Source: JBCCXZ01 sp965228005
GTDB taxonomy: Bacteria > Planctomycetota > Planctomycetia > Pirellulales > Lacipirellulaceae
Direction: 5' to 3'
DNA length: 64,000 bases
NCBI GenBank assembly: GCA_965228005.1
Contig: CBDDGV010000001.1
Coordinates: forward strand, 1,240,001-1,304,000
The notes under the pieces: generated by a model
Told to the model about the DNA's origin: nothing
Databases searched by the model: none
Seen by the model: only the letters and a program-made list of their open reading frames with translations
Translations under genes and position numbers: made by a program
Part shown: piece by piece, positions 1 to 8,064 of the stretch
Layout: each line of letters opens with the position of its first letter
How positions within the stretch are numbered: position 1 is the stretch's first letter

Positions 1-2
1 CC

Positions 3-626
3 GACATAGGCTGTGGTACGGGTGCGTCCAGCCTCACGTTGGCGAGAAAACTGGCAAACGCTCGATTCGTCGCCACCGATCTGCTCCCAGAGTTACTAGA
101 GGTGCTCGCAACGCGAGCCAGGGAGTCCGGATTCGCGGAGCGGATCAAGACTCAACAGGCATCCATGGAATCGCTGCCACAAGCTGGTGAGTCCCTGGAT
201 CTGATCTGGTCCGAGGGGGCCGTCTACAACATGGGTTTCCGTGCGGGACTGAAAGCATGGAGACCGCTGCTGCGGTCGGGTGGTTTGCTCGCCGTATCAG
301 AGATCACCTGGCTACAGCCACACCCTCCCGAAGCCATTCGGCAGCACTGGGAGAGCGAATACTCCGAAATTGCGACCGCAACGGAGAAGATCGCGGTTCT
401 CGAAAAGGCAGGCTACGACCTTCAGGGGTACTTCGTGCTGCCGCCCAGCGACTGGATCGAGAACTACTATCACCCAATTGGAGAGGAAATCCCGGCGTTC
501 CTGGCACGGCATGCGGATCGTCCCGAGGCGGTACAGATTGCCGAGATGACGCGACACGAAGCGAGCCTATACGAACGCTACCAAGACTGGTTTAGCTACG
601 GGTTCTATATCGCCCGCAAACGCTAG
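3..626 (+). CDS. class I SAM-dependent methyltransferase (5' end outside window)
   Basis: The reading frame is open from base 3 and begins with DIGCGTG, the glycine-rich SAM-binding motif I of Rossmann-fold methyltransferases, so the true start lies upstream of the window. A TTG at 39 is only an internal codon. Motif I is followed by a strand ending in an acidic residue (FVATD), a motif IV-like region (LDLIWSEGAVYNMGF) and a post-motif strand (LLRSGGLLAVSEITW). The C-terminal half, rich in Trp and Tyr, is probably the substrate-binding cap; the substrate cannot be told. Generic family assignment is firm, specific function unknown. The stop is followed 33 bp later by the dispersed repeat that carries the first insertion sequence. 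Confidence 0.85.
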   Translation, partial: DIGCGTGASSLTLARKLANARFVATDLLPELLEVLATRARESGFAERIKTQQASMESLPQAGESLDLIWSEGAVYNMGFRAGLKAWRPLLRSGGLLAVSEITWLQPHPPEAIRQHWESEYSEIATATEKIAVLEKAGYDLQGYFVLPPSDWIENYYHPIGEEIPAFLARHADRPEAVQIAEMTRHEASLYERYQDWFSYGFYIARKR

Positions 627-669
627 GCTGGAACGCGTTCCCTTCGCCCTCCCTCCGCGGTTGCATCGT

Positions 670-2203
670 CGAATGGCACGTAGTTCGCCGTAAGTTCTTT
701 TCAGGAAGTGATCTATCAAGAAGGGCCTCGCTCGCCTAGATGAGAGTTGTCCCACAACCCATCTGCGGCAAGGAGGCCCCACGATGCGGAGCATTACCGA
801 CAGACGCTGCCGTAGCCAGATCAGCTTTCTGAGACAGCAGTTCTTGCAGGACGGAGGGTTGCCGTTCGGCGAGGTCCTCAACACGGAGACGCTGTCTGCG
901 GCGCTGGCCACAATCGAGGGCGGCTGGGTCGACCGGGTCTACACGCCGCTGGTGACGCTGTGGGTGTTCTTGGGGCAGGTCCTCAACGCCGACCATTCGT
1001 GCCGCGCGGCGGTCGCTCGCCTGATCGCCCACCGCGTCGCCCGCGGGCAGAGCCCCTGCTCGGCGGAGACCGGCGGCTACTGCCAGGCGCGGAAGCGGCT
1101 CCCCGAGGGGTTCTTCGCGACCGCCGCCCGCGACGTGGGGCGTAAGCTCGAGGACCGAGCCGAGCCGGGGTGGCTGTGGAAGGGCCGTCACGTCTACCTG
1201 TTCGACGGCACGACGACGCTGATGCCCGACACGGCGGAGAACCGGGCCGCGTACCCCCTCACCCACAACCAGCGGGAGGGGCTCCCACTGATGCGCGTCG
1301 CGGCGGTCATCTCGCTCTCGTGCGGGGCGATCCTCGACGCGGCGACGGCCAAGTACGCGGGCAAGGGGCAGGGCGAAGTCACGCTGCTCCGGCGGCTCTC
1401 GGGCCTGTTCTCCGCCGGCGACGTTGTCCTGGGCGACTGCCTGCTGGGCAACTGGCGGAACCTGTTCGAGCTGGGCGAACGCGGCGTGCAGGTCGTCACC
1501 CGGCTGAACAAGGCGCTGCGCAAGGCGGACTTCCGCCGGGGCGAGCGTCTGGGCAAGGACGACCACGTTGTCCGCTGGCCCCGGCCGTGGATCCGAGGCG
1601 TCAGCGGAGCGGCTCAGCGGGCGATGCCCGACTACCTGACGGTCCGTGAAGCCCGCGTCTGCATCCAGCAGCCGGGGTTCCGCACCAAACAGGTCGTCAT
1701 CGTGACGAACCTGCTCGACCCGGTGCGCTACCCCAAGGAAGACCTCGCCGACCTGTACCGCCGGAGGTGGCACAACGAGCTGGACCTCCGGAGCATCAAG
1801 TCGGTGATGGGGATGGAGTGCCTGCGGTGTAAGACGCCCGAGCTGGTGCGGAAAGAGGTCTGGGCGCACGCCCTGGCCTACAACCTGATCCGCACGGTCA
1901 TGGCCCAGGCCGCGACCGAGCACGGCCTGGGGCCGCGGGAGATCAGCTTCAAGGGCGCGCTGCAGACGCTGGAGGCGTTCCGACCCGTGATCGCGTTGCG
2001 GGGTCGCAGCGGCTCAGATAGGGACGTTCTCTACCGACAGCTGCTCAACGCTGTGGCACAGCACCGCGTCGCCAACCGGCCCAACCGATTCGAGCCCCGC
2101 AGGATCAAGCGAAGGCACAAGCACTACGTCCCCCTCGCCGTCCCGCGGCACGTGGCCAAACTCCAAATCCTCAAAGGGCTTGCCAAGAACTAAGTGCCAT
2201 TCG
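670..2203 (+). mobile_element. IS4-family insertion sequence, complete copy 1
   Basis: A 1534-bp element. Its left end CGAATGGCACGTAGTTC (670-686) is the inverse of its right end GAACTAAGTGCCATTCG (2187-2203) with one mismatch in 17. The 9-bp direct repeat TTGCATCGT lies immediately outside at 661-669 and 2204-2212, consistent with a target-site duplication. One transposase gene fills the element. The intact ends and open transposase frame suggest a recent and possibly active insertion. The target is the GGTTGCATCG end of a 112-bp dispersed repeat. Confidence 0.88.
784..2193 (+). CDS. IS4-family DDE transposase
   Basis: 469 residues. Cut-and-paste transposase with the three expected acidic residues: D141 in LFDGTT, D218 in VLGDCLLGNW and E332 in the Y-(2)-R-(3)-E-(6)-K signature (YRRRWHNELDLRSIK) that marks the IS4 family. 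The ATG at 784 follows AAGGAGG at a good distance. The frame is intact and ends only 10 bp before the right end of the element. The protein is clearly homologous to the transposase of the neighbouring element on the other strand, sharing the RRQFLQDG-like N-terminus, the LWVFLGQVL segment and the RCKTPELVRKE segment, but the two are well diverged and so are two different IS types rather than a recent duplication. Confidence 0.93.
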   Translation: MRSITDRRCRSQISFLRQQFLQDGGLPFGEVLNTETLSAALATIEGGWVDRVYTPLVTLWVFLGQVLNADHSCRAAVARLIAHRVARGQSPCSAETGGYCQARKRLPEGFFATAARDVGRKLEDRAEPGWLWKGRHVYLFDGTTTLMPDTAENRAAYPLTHNQREGLPLMRVAAVISLSCGAILDAATAKYAGKGQGEVTLLRRLSGLFSAGDVVLGDCLLGNWRNLFELGERGVQVVTRLNKALRKADFRRGERLGKDDHVVRWPRPWIRGVSGAAQRAMPDYLTVREARVCIQQPGFRTKQVVIVTNLLDPVRYPKEDLADLYRRRWHNELDLRSIKSVMGMECLRCKTPELVRKEVWAHALAYNLIRTVMAQAATEHGLGPREISFKGALQTLEAFRPVIALRGRSGSDRDVLYRQLLNAVAQHRVANRPNRFEPRRIKRRHKHYVPLAVPRHVAKLQILKGLAKN

Positions 2204-2313
2204 TTGCATCGTCCGCCCGCAGATTGCGGCACCGCGAACTCGTACCGTTGTCCGAACCCGGGCAAGACCTCTGCAGATAGCCAAACGGGCTTCCAGGGGT
2301 CGGGTGGTCCAAC
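2204..2313 (+). repeat. dispersed 112-bp repeat, copy A (split by two insertion sequences)
   Basis: Removing both insertion sequences joins 659-669 to 2213-2313 and gives a 112-base unit that starts GGTTGCATCG and ends GGTGGTCCAAC. It aligns without gaps to 11866-11977 at about 74% identity by hand count, with the two ends most conserved. The ends form an imperfect inverted repeat (GTTGCATC versus the complement of GGTCCAAC). No open reading frame explains it. The first element entered its left end, the second its right end. Confidence 0.75.
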
Positions 2314-3852
2314 GAATGTCGCTTACTTTTTCCTAAGCTGTTTGAGGATGTCGAGTTTGGTCTCTGCTCTCGGCTTCATCATGTAGTCGTACTTCTTGAA
2401 TCTCCGTTTGCGTAACCGCGGCTCGAATCGGTCGGGGCGATCTGCAATCCGGTGGGCCGCGATTGCGTCGAGCAGTTGCTCGTGAAGAGCGGCCTTTCCG
2501 TTGTGCGATCGCCTCGCCATCGCCAGGAGCGGTTGGAACGCCTCCAGTATCTGCATGGTCGCCTTGAAGCTGATCGACCGGGGCGAGACGCCTTGTCTCA
2601 CGGCGGACTGCGCGATGATGGTCCGGATCAGGTTGTAGGCCAGGACGTGAGTCCAGATCTCCTTGCGCACCAACTCGGGCGTTTTGCAACGCAGCACGTC
2701 CATCTGCAGGGCGACCTTCAGGGAGCAGAAATCGAGTTCTTGGTTCCATCTTTGTCGATATAGATCGGCTAAGTCAGAGACGGGAGCCTGCTCGGGGTCA
2801 AGCAGCGTCGTCACCAAGACCATTACCTTGCTGCGGAACCCTGGTTGCTCGATGCGCACACGCGCCTCACGCACCGACAGCTGCCCGGGCATCGCCCGCT
2901 GAGCCTCACGTCCAACGCCGCGGATGTGCGGCTTGGGCCACTCAACGAGATGATCCCCTTTGCCGAGGCGTCGGCCTTTACGGAAGTCGGCTCTTCGCAA
3001 GGCTTTGTTGAGCCTGGTGACGACAAAGACACCGCGCTGTTGAAGCTCATAGAGGTTCCGCCAGTTGCACATCAGAGAATCAGCAACCAGAACGTCCCCA
3101 GGCTGAAACAGCCCCCAGAGCCGCCGGAGGAGGGTGACCTCGCCTTGGCCCTTGCCGGAGTAGGCGGCGACTCCCAGGTCCAGGACGGCGCCGCTCGACA
3201 AGGAGAGCACCGCCGCGACACGGGCCAACGGGAAGCCTACGCCGGGCGTCTGAATCGGCGGGTGCGGGTAGGCTTCTTGGTTGCTTGGCGTATCCGGCAT
3301 CGAGACGGTTGTGCCGTCAAACAGGTAGACGCGGCGGCCCTTCCACAACCACTGCTGCTCCGCACGGCCGCTTAGTTGGCGCCCAACTGCACGGGCGATC
3401 GTGGCGAAGAACTCCTCGGGCAGCCTCTTCCGGGCCCGACAGTAGGCGCCCGTTCTGGAAGAACAGGGAGGCAAGCCACAAGACACGCGATGGGCAACGA
3501 GGCGAGCGACGGCGCCGCGGCAGGAATGGTCGACGCTCAGGACTTGGCCCAGGAAGACCCACAGCGTTATCAGTGGCGTGTAGACACGCTCGTTCCAGCA
3601 CGCACCGATCGCGCTCAAACCTTCATCGATACACTGACGCGACAGCACGTCGGCGAAAGGCAGCTCGCCGTCTTGCAGGAACTGGCGTCGTAGAAACTCG
3701 CGCTGCCTCCGGTACGTCGCTTGGTTAGAGTAACTCATCCTTGAGCCTCCTTGCTGAGATGGGAATCCTTCCACTCTCCCTCTACGCAAGGAGGTCTCTT
3801 TGCGTCTATGCCGTTTCAGCTAAGGGGGTTAGAGAAAAGTAAGCGACATTCG
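2313..3852 (-). mobile_element. IS4-family insertion sequence, complete copy 2
   Basis: A 1540-bp element with perfect terminal inverted repeats: CGAATGTCGCTTACTTTT at 2313-2330 and its complement at 3835-3852. The 9-bp direct repeat GTGGTCCAA flanks it (2304-2312 and 3853-3861). Its terminal CGAATG matches that of the first element, as does its length, so both belong to one IS subgroup. It is inserted in the opposite orientation, 109 bp from the first, in the other end of the same dispersed repeat. Confidence 0.9.
2323..3738 (-). CDS. IS4-family DDE transposase
   Basis: 471 residues when started at the ATG at 3738, which is preceded by AAGGAGG at normal spacing; a longer frame opens at 3789 but has no such site. 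The catalytic signature is visible: D in LFDGTTVSMPDT, D in LVADSLMCNWRN and the Y-(2)-R-(3)-E-(6)-K box in YRQRWNQELDFCSLK. It contains a short insertion after the first Asp (HPPIQTPGVGF) relative to the transposase of the first element. The frame is complete and ends inside the terminal repeat. Confidence 0.93.
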   Translation of the reverse strand: MSYSNQATYRRQREFLRRQFLQDGELPFADVLSRQCIDEGLSAIGACWNERVYTPLITLWVFLGQVLSVDHSCRGAVARLVAHRVSCGLPPCSSRTGAYCRARKRLPEEFFATIARAVGRQLSGRAEQQWLWKGRRVYLFDGTTVSMPDTPSNQEAYPHPPIQTPGVGFPLARVAAVLSLSSGAVLDLGVAAYSGKGQGEVTLLRRLWGLFQPGDVLVADSLMCNWRNLYELQQRGVFVVTRLNKALRRADFRKGRRLGKGDHLVEWPKPHIRGVGREAQRAMPGQLSVREARVRIEQPGFRSKVMVLVTTLLDPEQAPVSDLADLYRQRWNQELDFCSLKVALQMDVLRCKTPELVRKEIWTHVLAYNLIRTIIAQSAVRQGVSPRSISFKATMQILEAFQPLLAMARRSHNGKAALHEQLLDAIAAHRIADRPDRFEPRLRKRRFKKYDYMMKPRAETKLDILKQLRKK

Positions 3853-3861
3853 GTGGTCCAA

Positions 3862-4099
3862 CCGACGCGCGTAGGACTGGAATGCTCCCCTCAGGAGGCC
3901 CAAACCCGCGAAGCATACAGCTAACGATGCCGGAGAGGCCGAGGGCGGCCCAGAGAGTCTACCTGTGCGGGTCGTCGCCAACGGATAGTTCGAGGCTGTC
4001 CCGTGACTGGCATAGACTCGACAGGCTCTGAGCCATCGGAAGGCTTACGATCCTAAAAGGTCTCGGAGAGCGGGTAACCAAACGGCCTGCCGCACAACC
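3862..4099. other. intergenic stretch, no gene seen
   Basis: About 240 bases between the second insertion sequence and the 3' end of the next gene. No convincing open frame, tRNA, or strong terminator hairpin with a T-run was found. Confidence 0.5.
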
Positions 4100-7000
4100 T
4101 CAAGACCACCGACCGAACACCGCGTCGATCAGGTCTTCCTCGTCTTCGTCGACGCCGTAGGAGAGCGCGGTCGCGAAGCAGTCAACGGCGCTAGCCGTCA
4201 CCGGCAACGCCCCCTGTCCGAAGGCCGCGTCCCACTCCGCCAGGTCGCTGGCGTCGACATCCAGGTCGTTGTCAGCGTCGCCCTGGCTCTTCGCCGCGCT
4301 GGGGGCCGCCGTGCCGAAGCCCCGCTGCAGGGCAAGCAGATCGAACAGGTCGATGTCGCCGTCCATGTCGAAGTCAGCAGAAACCGGGTCGCGGACTTCA
4401 AAGGCCCCGATGTCGATCCGGCCGTTCTGCACACGCCCGAAGTTATCGCCCCGCTGGTCAAACAGAGGCACGCCGCTCACGCCCGGCGAGGCCGCCGGGT
4501 TGCCCATGTCGATCGCCGGGCTGCCGGCCGGCAGGGCGTGGGTAAAGGTGGGACCGCCGTTGTCGGCCAGCGTCGTGTCGAGGATCGACCCCAGGGCCGT
4601 GGGGTTGGAGCCGTTGCTGGTGGCCAGGAAGTCAGTCGCGCCGGCAACGGCGCCGACCAGCGCCTCGGCCGTCGTCTGCGTGCTGTCGCCGATCAGGTTG
4701 TAGGCGTCCAGGCTCACCGTGCCGAAAGAGTTGGAGATCTCGTTGCCGACCCCTAACGCCGTGTTGCCGGCGATCAGGCTGCCAACGACCGTTAGGCCGC
4801 CGTTGCGGGCGTTGATGCCGCCGCCCCGGTCTCCGCTGGTGTTGCCGCTGACGGTGCTGCCGATGAGCGTCACAGAGGCGGAGTACGCATAGATGCCGCC
4901 GCCGTTGCCGATGCTGCCGCTGGCGTTGCTGCTGACGGTGCTGCCGGTCAGCGTCACGAAGCCGTCCTGCGCAAAGATGCCGCCGCCCCTGCTGGCTCCC
5001 CCCGCCGCCGTGTTGTCGCTAACCGTGCTGCCGGTGAGCGTCACATCGCCATCGAACGTATAGATGCCGCCGCCGTTCGTAAAGCTTCCCGTGGTGGTGT
5101 TGCCACTAACGGTGCTGCCGGTCAGCGTCACGGACCCGAAATACGAATAGATGCCGCCGCCCCGGTCTCCGCTGGTGTTGCCACCGACGGTGCTGCCGGT
5201 CAGCGTCACGCTGGCGCGCACCAGAGCAGTGATGCCGCCGCCGCGACCTCCGCTGGTGTTGCCGCTGACGGTGCTGCCAGTGAGCGTCACGGGCCCGCTC
5301 GGCGAAAAGATGCCTCCCCCCGCGCCGCTCGCGCTGTTGCCGCTCACGGTGCTGCGGTCGATCGTCACCATCCTGCCAGAGACGCCGCCGCCCTGGGCTC
5401 CGCTGGAGTTGCCGCTGACTGTGCTGTCGGTGAGCGTCACGACGGAGCCGAGGGACGTGCTGATGCCGCCGCCGGTGCCAGCGGCGGAGTTCTCGCTGAC
5501 GGTGCTGCCGATGAGCGTCACGTCGCCGTCCGACGTGGAGATGCCGCCGCCCCGGACTCCGCTGGTGTTCCCGCTGACGGTGCTGCCGATGAGCGTCACG
5601 TCGCCGTCCGACGTGGAGATGCCGCCGCCCCGGGCTCCGCTGGTGTTCTCGCTGACGGTGCTGCCGGTGAGCGTCACATCGCCATCGAACGTATAGATGC
5701 CGCCGCCACGGTCTCCGCTGGTGTTGCCGCTGACGGTACTGTCGGTGAGCGTAGCGGTGCCCCTAGCATATATGCCGCCGCCCCAGTCTATGCTGTCGTT
5801 GCCGCTGACGGTGCTGTCGGTGAGCGTTGCGGAGCCCCCAGCAAATATGCCGCCGCCCTGGTCTATGCTGTCGTTGCCGCTGACGGTGCTGTCGGTGAGC
5901 GTAATCGAGCCGTAGCGTGCAATGATGCCGCCGCCGTCCGCAAAGCTTCCCGTGGTGGTGTTGCCGCTGACGGTGCTTCCAGTGAGCGACAGCGTGCCGT
6001 CCGAGTCGAAGCGGACGCCGCCCCCGTCTTCTGTGGTTCCCGTGGTGTAACCGTTCTGGATGTTGAGGCCGCCCAGCGTGAGGTCGCCCGTCGCGGCGCT
6101 GAAGCGGAGCACCCGAGAGGCCTGCTGGGCGTCGATCGTCACATTCTCGGACAGCAGCGACGCGTCGATCGTGAGCGTCTCGGTGATCTCCAGCTCCGTG
6201 CCGGACAGCAGGATCTCGTTCGCCGCGCCGCCGGTGAACACCGCCGCGTCGAAGGTGATCGTATCGCCGCCGGCGAAGGCATTGGCAAGCCCGATCGCCT
6301 CGCGGAGAGAGAGGTTCCCGGCGGAGTAATCGCCGTCGACGATATCCGAATTGGTGTCGACCGCCAGGGCGTCTGATTGCGCTTCGAACGCGCCGATGTC
6401 GATCCGGCCCAACTGGACGCGCGGAAAGCCGGCGCCGCGCTGGTCGAAGTCGGGCGGCGGCGTGAAGCCGGGGTCGCCCGCCTGGAAGGCTGGACTGGCG
6501 AACGCCAGGGCGTGGGTCAGCGTCCGACCGCCGTTGTCGGCCAGCGTCGTGTCGAGGATCGACGCCAACGCGGCAGGATCCGTTCCATTGGAGGTCGCGG
6601 TGAGGTCCGTCACGCCAGGCGTCACGCCGACCAGGGCCTGAGCCGTGGTCAGCGTGTTCTCGCCGAACAGGTTGTAGTTGTCGACTGCGGCCGATCCGAA
6701 TCGCTGCTCAACCTCGGCGCCTATCGGCGACGAGTTGCCGGAGACGATCGCGTGATCGAACACCAGGTTCGCGACCAGGCCGAACACGCCCCCGCCGCGA
6801 GTCGCAGCCGTGTTGTCGGTGAACGTGCTGTGCCGGATCGTCAGTGTCCCCCCTTCACGCTGGGCGGCCCCGCCGCCGAAGTTCGCGGAGTTGCCCGAGA
6901 CGGTGCTGCCGATAACGGCGACCGATCCCATATAGCTGTCGATCGCACCGCCGTAGCTGCCGGCTACGTTGCCGGTGAGGGTGCTGTCAAAGATGTTCAG

Positions 7001-7603
7001 CGTCTGCCGCGCGTTGAAGATCGCACCGCCGACACCGGTCGAGGTGTTGCCCGAGAGCGTGCTGCTGCGGATGGTGAGTGGGCCGGAGCTGTTGAAGATC
7101 GCACCGCCCGTGCTGCTCAGTCCCCGGGTGAGTGTGACGCCTTCGATCGTTACCGAACCGGCCGTCTTGTTGAAAATCCGCGACGAGTTCTGGGCGTCGA
7201 TCGTCACGTTCTCGGCCAGCGCCGAGGCGTCGATGGTGAGCGTCTCGGTGATCAGCAGCTGCGTGCCGCCGAGCAGGATGTGGTTCGCTGCGCCCCCGGT
7301 GAACACGCCCGAGTCGAACAAGACGTTGTCCCCACCCGCCGTGTTGTTGGCCGCGGTGATCGCCTCTCGGAGCGAAATGCCGTCGCCGCCGTCGTTGGCG
7401 ATCAGGTTCGCGATCGAAGACGTGTCGCCGTTCACTACGTCGAGCAGGTTGCCGACGGTGACGTTGGCCAGCACGCGGCGGTCTTCCAAGGATTCTAAGC
7501 GCAGCCGACGCGTGTGGCGTGGCCGGGAACTACGCGCGCCGGAAGAGAAAGAAGGGCCTCGCGACCGCGCGGCGAACCAACTGAACCGGTCCTGACGAGA
7601 CAT
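4100..7603 (-). CDS. giant secreted beta-helix protein with dockerin-type domain
   Basis: 1167 residues from the ATG at 7603, preceded by an AGGA ribosome-binding site; upstream in-frame ATGs lack one. The N-terminus is strongly basic and carries LESLEDRRVLA, the motif found near the N-terminus of large exported planctomycete proteins. Two domains each open with a Leu-Arg-Glu-Ala-Ile box (SLREAI, LSLREAI) typical of polymorphic-outer-membrane/choice-of-anchor-Q proteins. Between them and after them run many short units of the type GSTVSGNTSGDRGGGIY, which form a right-handed parallel beta-helix. A calcium-type dockerin repeat follows (DFDMDGDIDLFDLLALQRG, then DADNDLDVDASDLAEWD). There is no PEP-CTERM tail; the end is acidic. 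Probably a surface or extracellular adhesin or scaffold-bound protein; the ligand is unknown. Confidence 0.85.
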   Translation of the reverse strand: MSRQDRFSWFAARSRGPSFSSGARSSRPRHTRRLRLESLEDRRVLANVTVGNLLDVVNGDTSSIANLIANDGGDGISLREAITAANNTAGGDNVLFDSGVFTGGAANHILLGGTQLLITETLTIDASALAENVTIDAQNSSRIFNKTAGSVTIEGVTLTRGLSSTGGAIFNSSGPLTIRSSTLSGNTSTGVGGAIFNARQTLNIFDSTLTGNVAGSYGGAIDSYMGSVAVIGSTVSGNSANFGGGAAQREGGTLTIRHSTFTDNTAATRGGGVFGLVANLVFDHAIVSGNSSPIGAEVEQRFGSAAVDNYNLFGENTLTTAQALVGVTPGVTDLTATSNGTDPAALASILDTTLADNGGRTLTHALAFASPAFQAGDPGFTPPPDFDQRGAGFPRVQLGRIDIGAFEAQSDALAVDTNSDIVDGDYSAGNLSLREAIGLANAFAGGDTITFDAAVFTGGAANEILLSGTELEITETLTIDASLLSENVTIDAQQASRVLRFSAATGDLTLGGLNIQNGYTTGTTEDGGGVRFDSDGTLSLTGSTVSGNTTTGSFADGGGIIARYGSITLTDSTVSGNDSIDQGGGIFAGGSATLTDSTVSGNDSIDWGGGIYARGTATLTDSTVSGNTSGDRGGGIYTFDGDVTLTGSTVSENTSGARGGGISTSDGDVTLIGSTVSGNTSGVRGGGISTSDGDVTLIGSTVSENSAAGTGGGISTSLGSVVTLTDSTVSGNSSGAQGGGVSGRMVTIDRSTVSGNSASGAGGGIFSPSGPVTLTGSTVSGNTSGGRGGGITALVRASVTLTGSTVGGNTSGDRGGGIYSYFGSVTLTGSTVSGNTTTGSFTNGGGIYTFDGDVTLTGSTVSDNTAAGGASRGGGIFAQDGFVTLTGSTVSSNASGSIGNGGGIYAYSASVTLIGSTVSGNTSGDRGGGINARNGGLTVVGSLIAGNTALGVGNEISNSFGTVSLDAYNLIGDSTQTTAEALVGAVAGATDFLATSNGSNPTALGSILDTTLADNGGPTFTHALPAGSPAIDMGNPAASPGVSGVPLFDQRGDNFGRVQNGRIDIGAFEVRDPVSADFDMDGDIDLFDLLALQRGFGTAAPSAAKSQGDADNDLDVDASDLAEWDAAFGQGALPVTASAVDCFATALSYGVDEDEEDLIDAVFGRWS

Positions 7604-8064
7604 AAGGTTTGTCCTGGTGCTGTATTCTGATGAGCCGCGGGCCCGAGGTCGGTGTTCTCGGACGAAGACGCTGATGGCACGGATCATAGTTGAAAACCCG
7701 AGCCGTTGCGAGATTCGGCCACACCAAGCAAGCGGCTGCTGGGGTGCTGGACGGCTAGTACTCGGAACGGTCCTGCACGGCGGCCTTGGGAACGTCGGTT
7801 GCATCGCCCGACGCGACTTGGCTCAATTCCTTAGCCGCACACTTCCCCAGTTTTGGACGTCTTTTTGGCCAACTGTGCAGCGAAGCGGCGAATCTGCAGC
7901 GGTAGGAATCACCTCCCGCAGAAAGGCCAGCCCCGTCGTGAGGGCGGATGGTCCACCCTCGGTCAGTTCGGCGGCTTACGAACTCGGAGTGATCGCGTTG
8001 CGAGTCACTCTGCTGCTGGCGGCGCGCTCGATCTGGTTTCGGAGCGGTTTCGCAACCTTCGCGG
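7604..8064. other. 460-bp intergenic region with degenerate copy of the dispersed repeat
   Basis: Between two large minus-strand genes, so it must hold the promoter of the downstream one. Bases 7797-7957 start GGTTGCATCGCCCGA and end GGGCGGATGGTCCACC, matching both ends of the 112-bp repeat, but the inside is longer and diverged. Nothing else was recognised; open frames here are random. Confidence 0.5.
7797..7957 (+). repeat. dispersed repeat, degenerate copy D
   Basis: Shares the left end GGTTGCATCGCCCGA with the intact copy and a right end GGGCGGATGGTCCAC against GGGCGGGTGGTCCAAC. The internal part is about 50 bases longer and only weakly alignable. The sequence beyond the right end also resembles that after the intact copy (a CCGGCCGACGGCTAAG-like stretch). 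Confidence 0.45.

Noticed and set aside
736..1923. 395-codon frame antisense to the first transposase
   Set aside because: Shadow frame of the transposase gene with no motifs.
2204..2313. 112-bp repeat as an integron attC site
   Set aside because: The right end GTCCAAC fits RYYYAAC, but the order is reversed for attC (GTT on the left, AAC on the right), the left GTTGCAT breaks GTTRRRY, and no integrase or cassette array is present.
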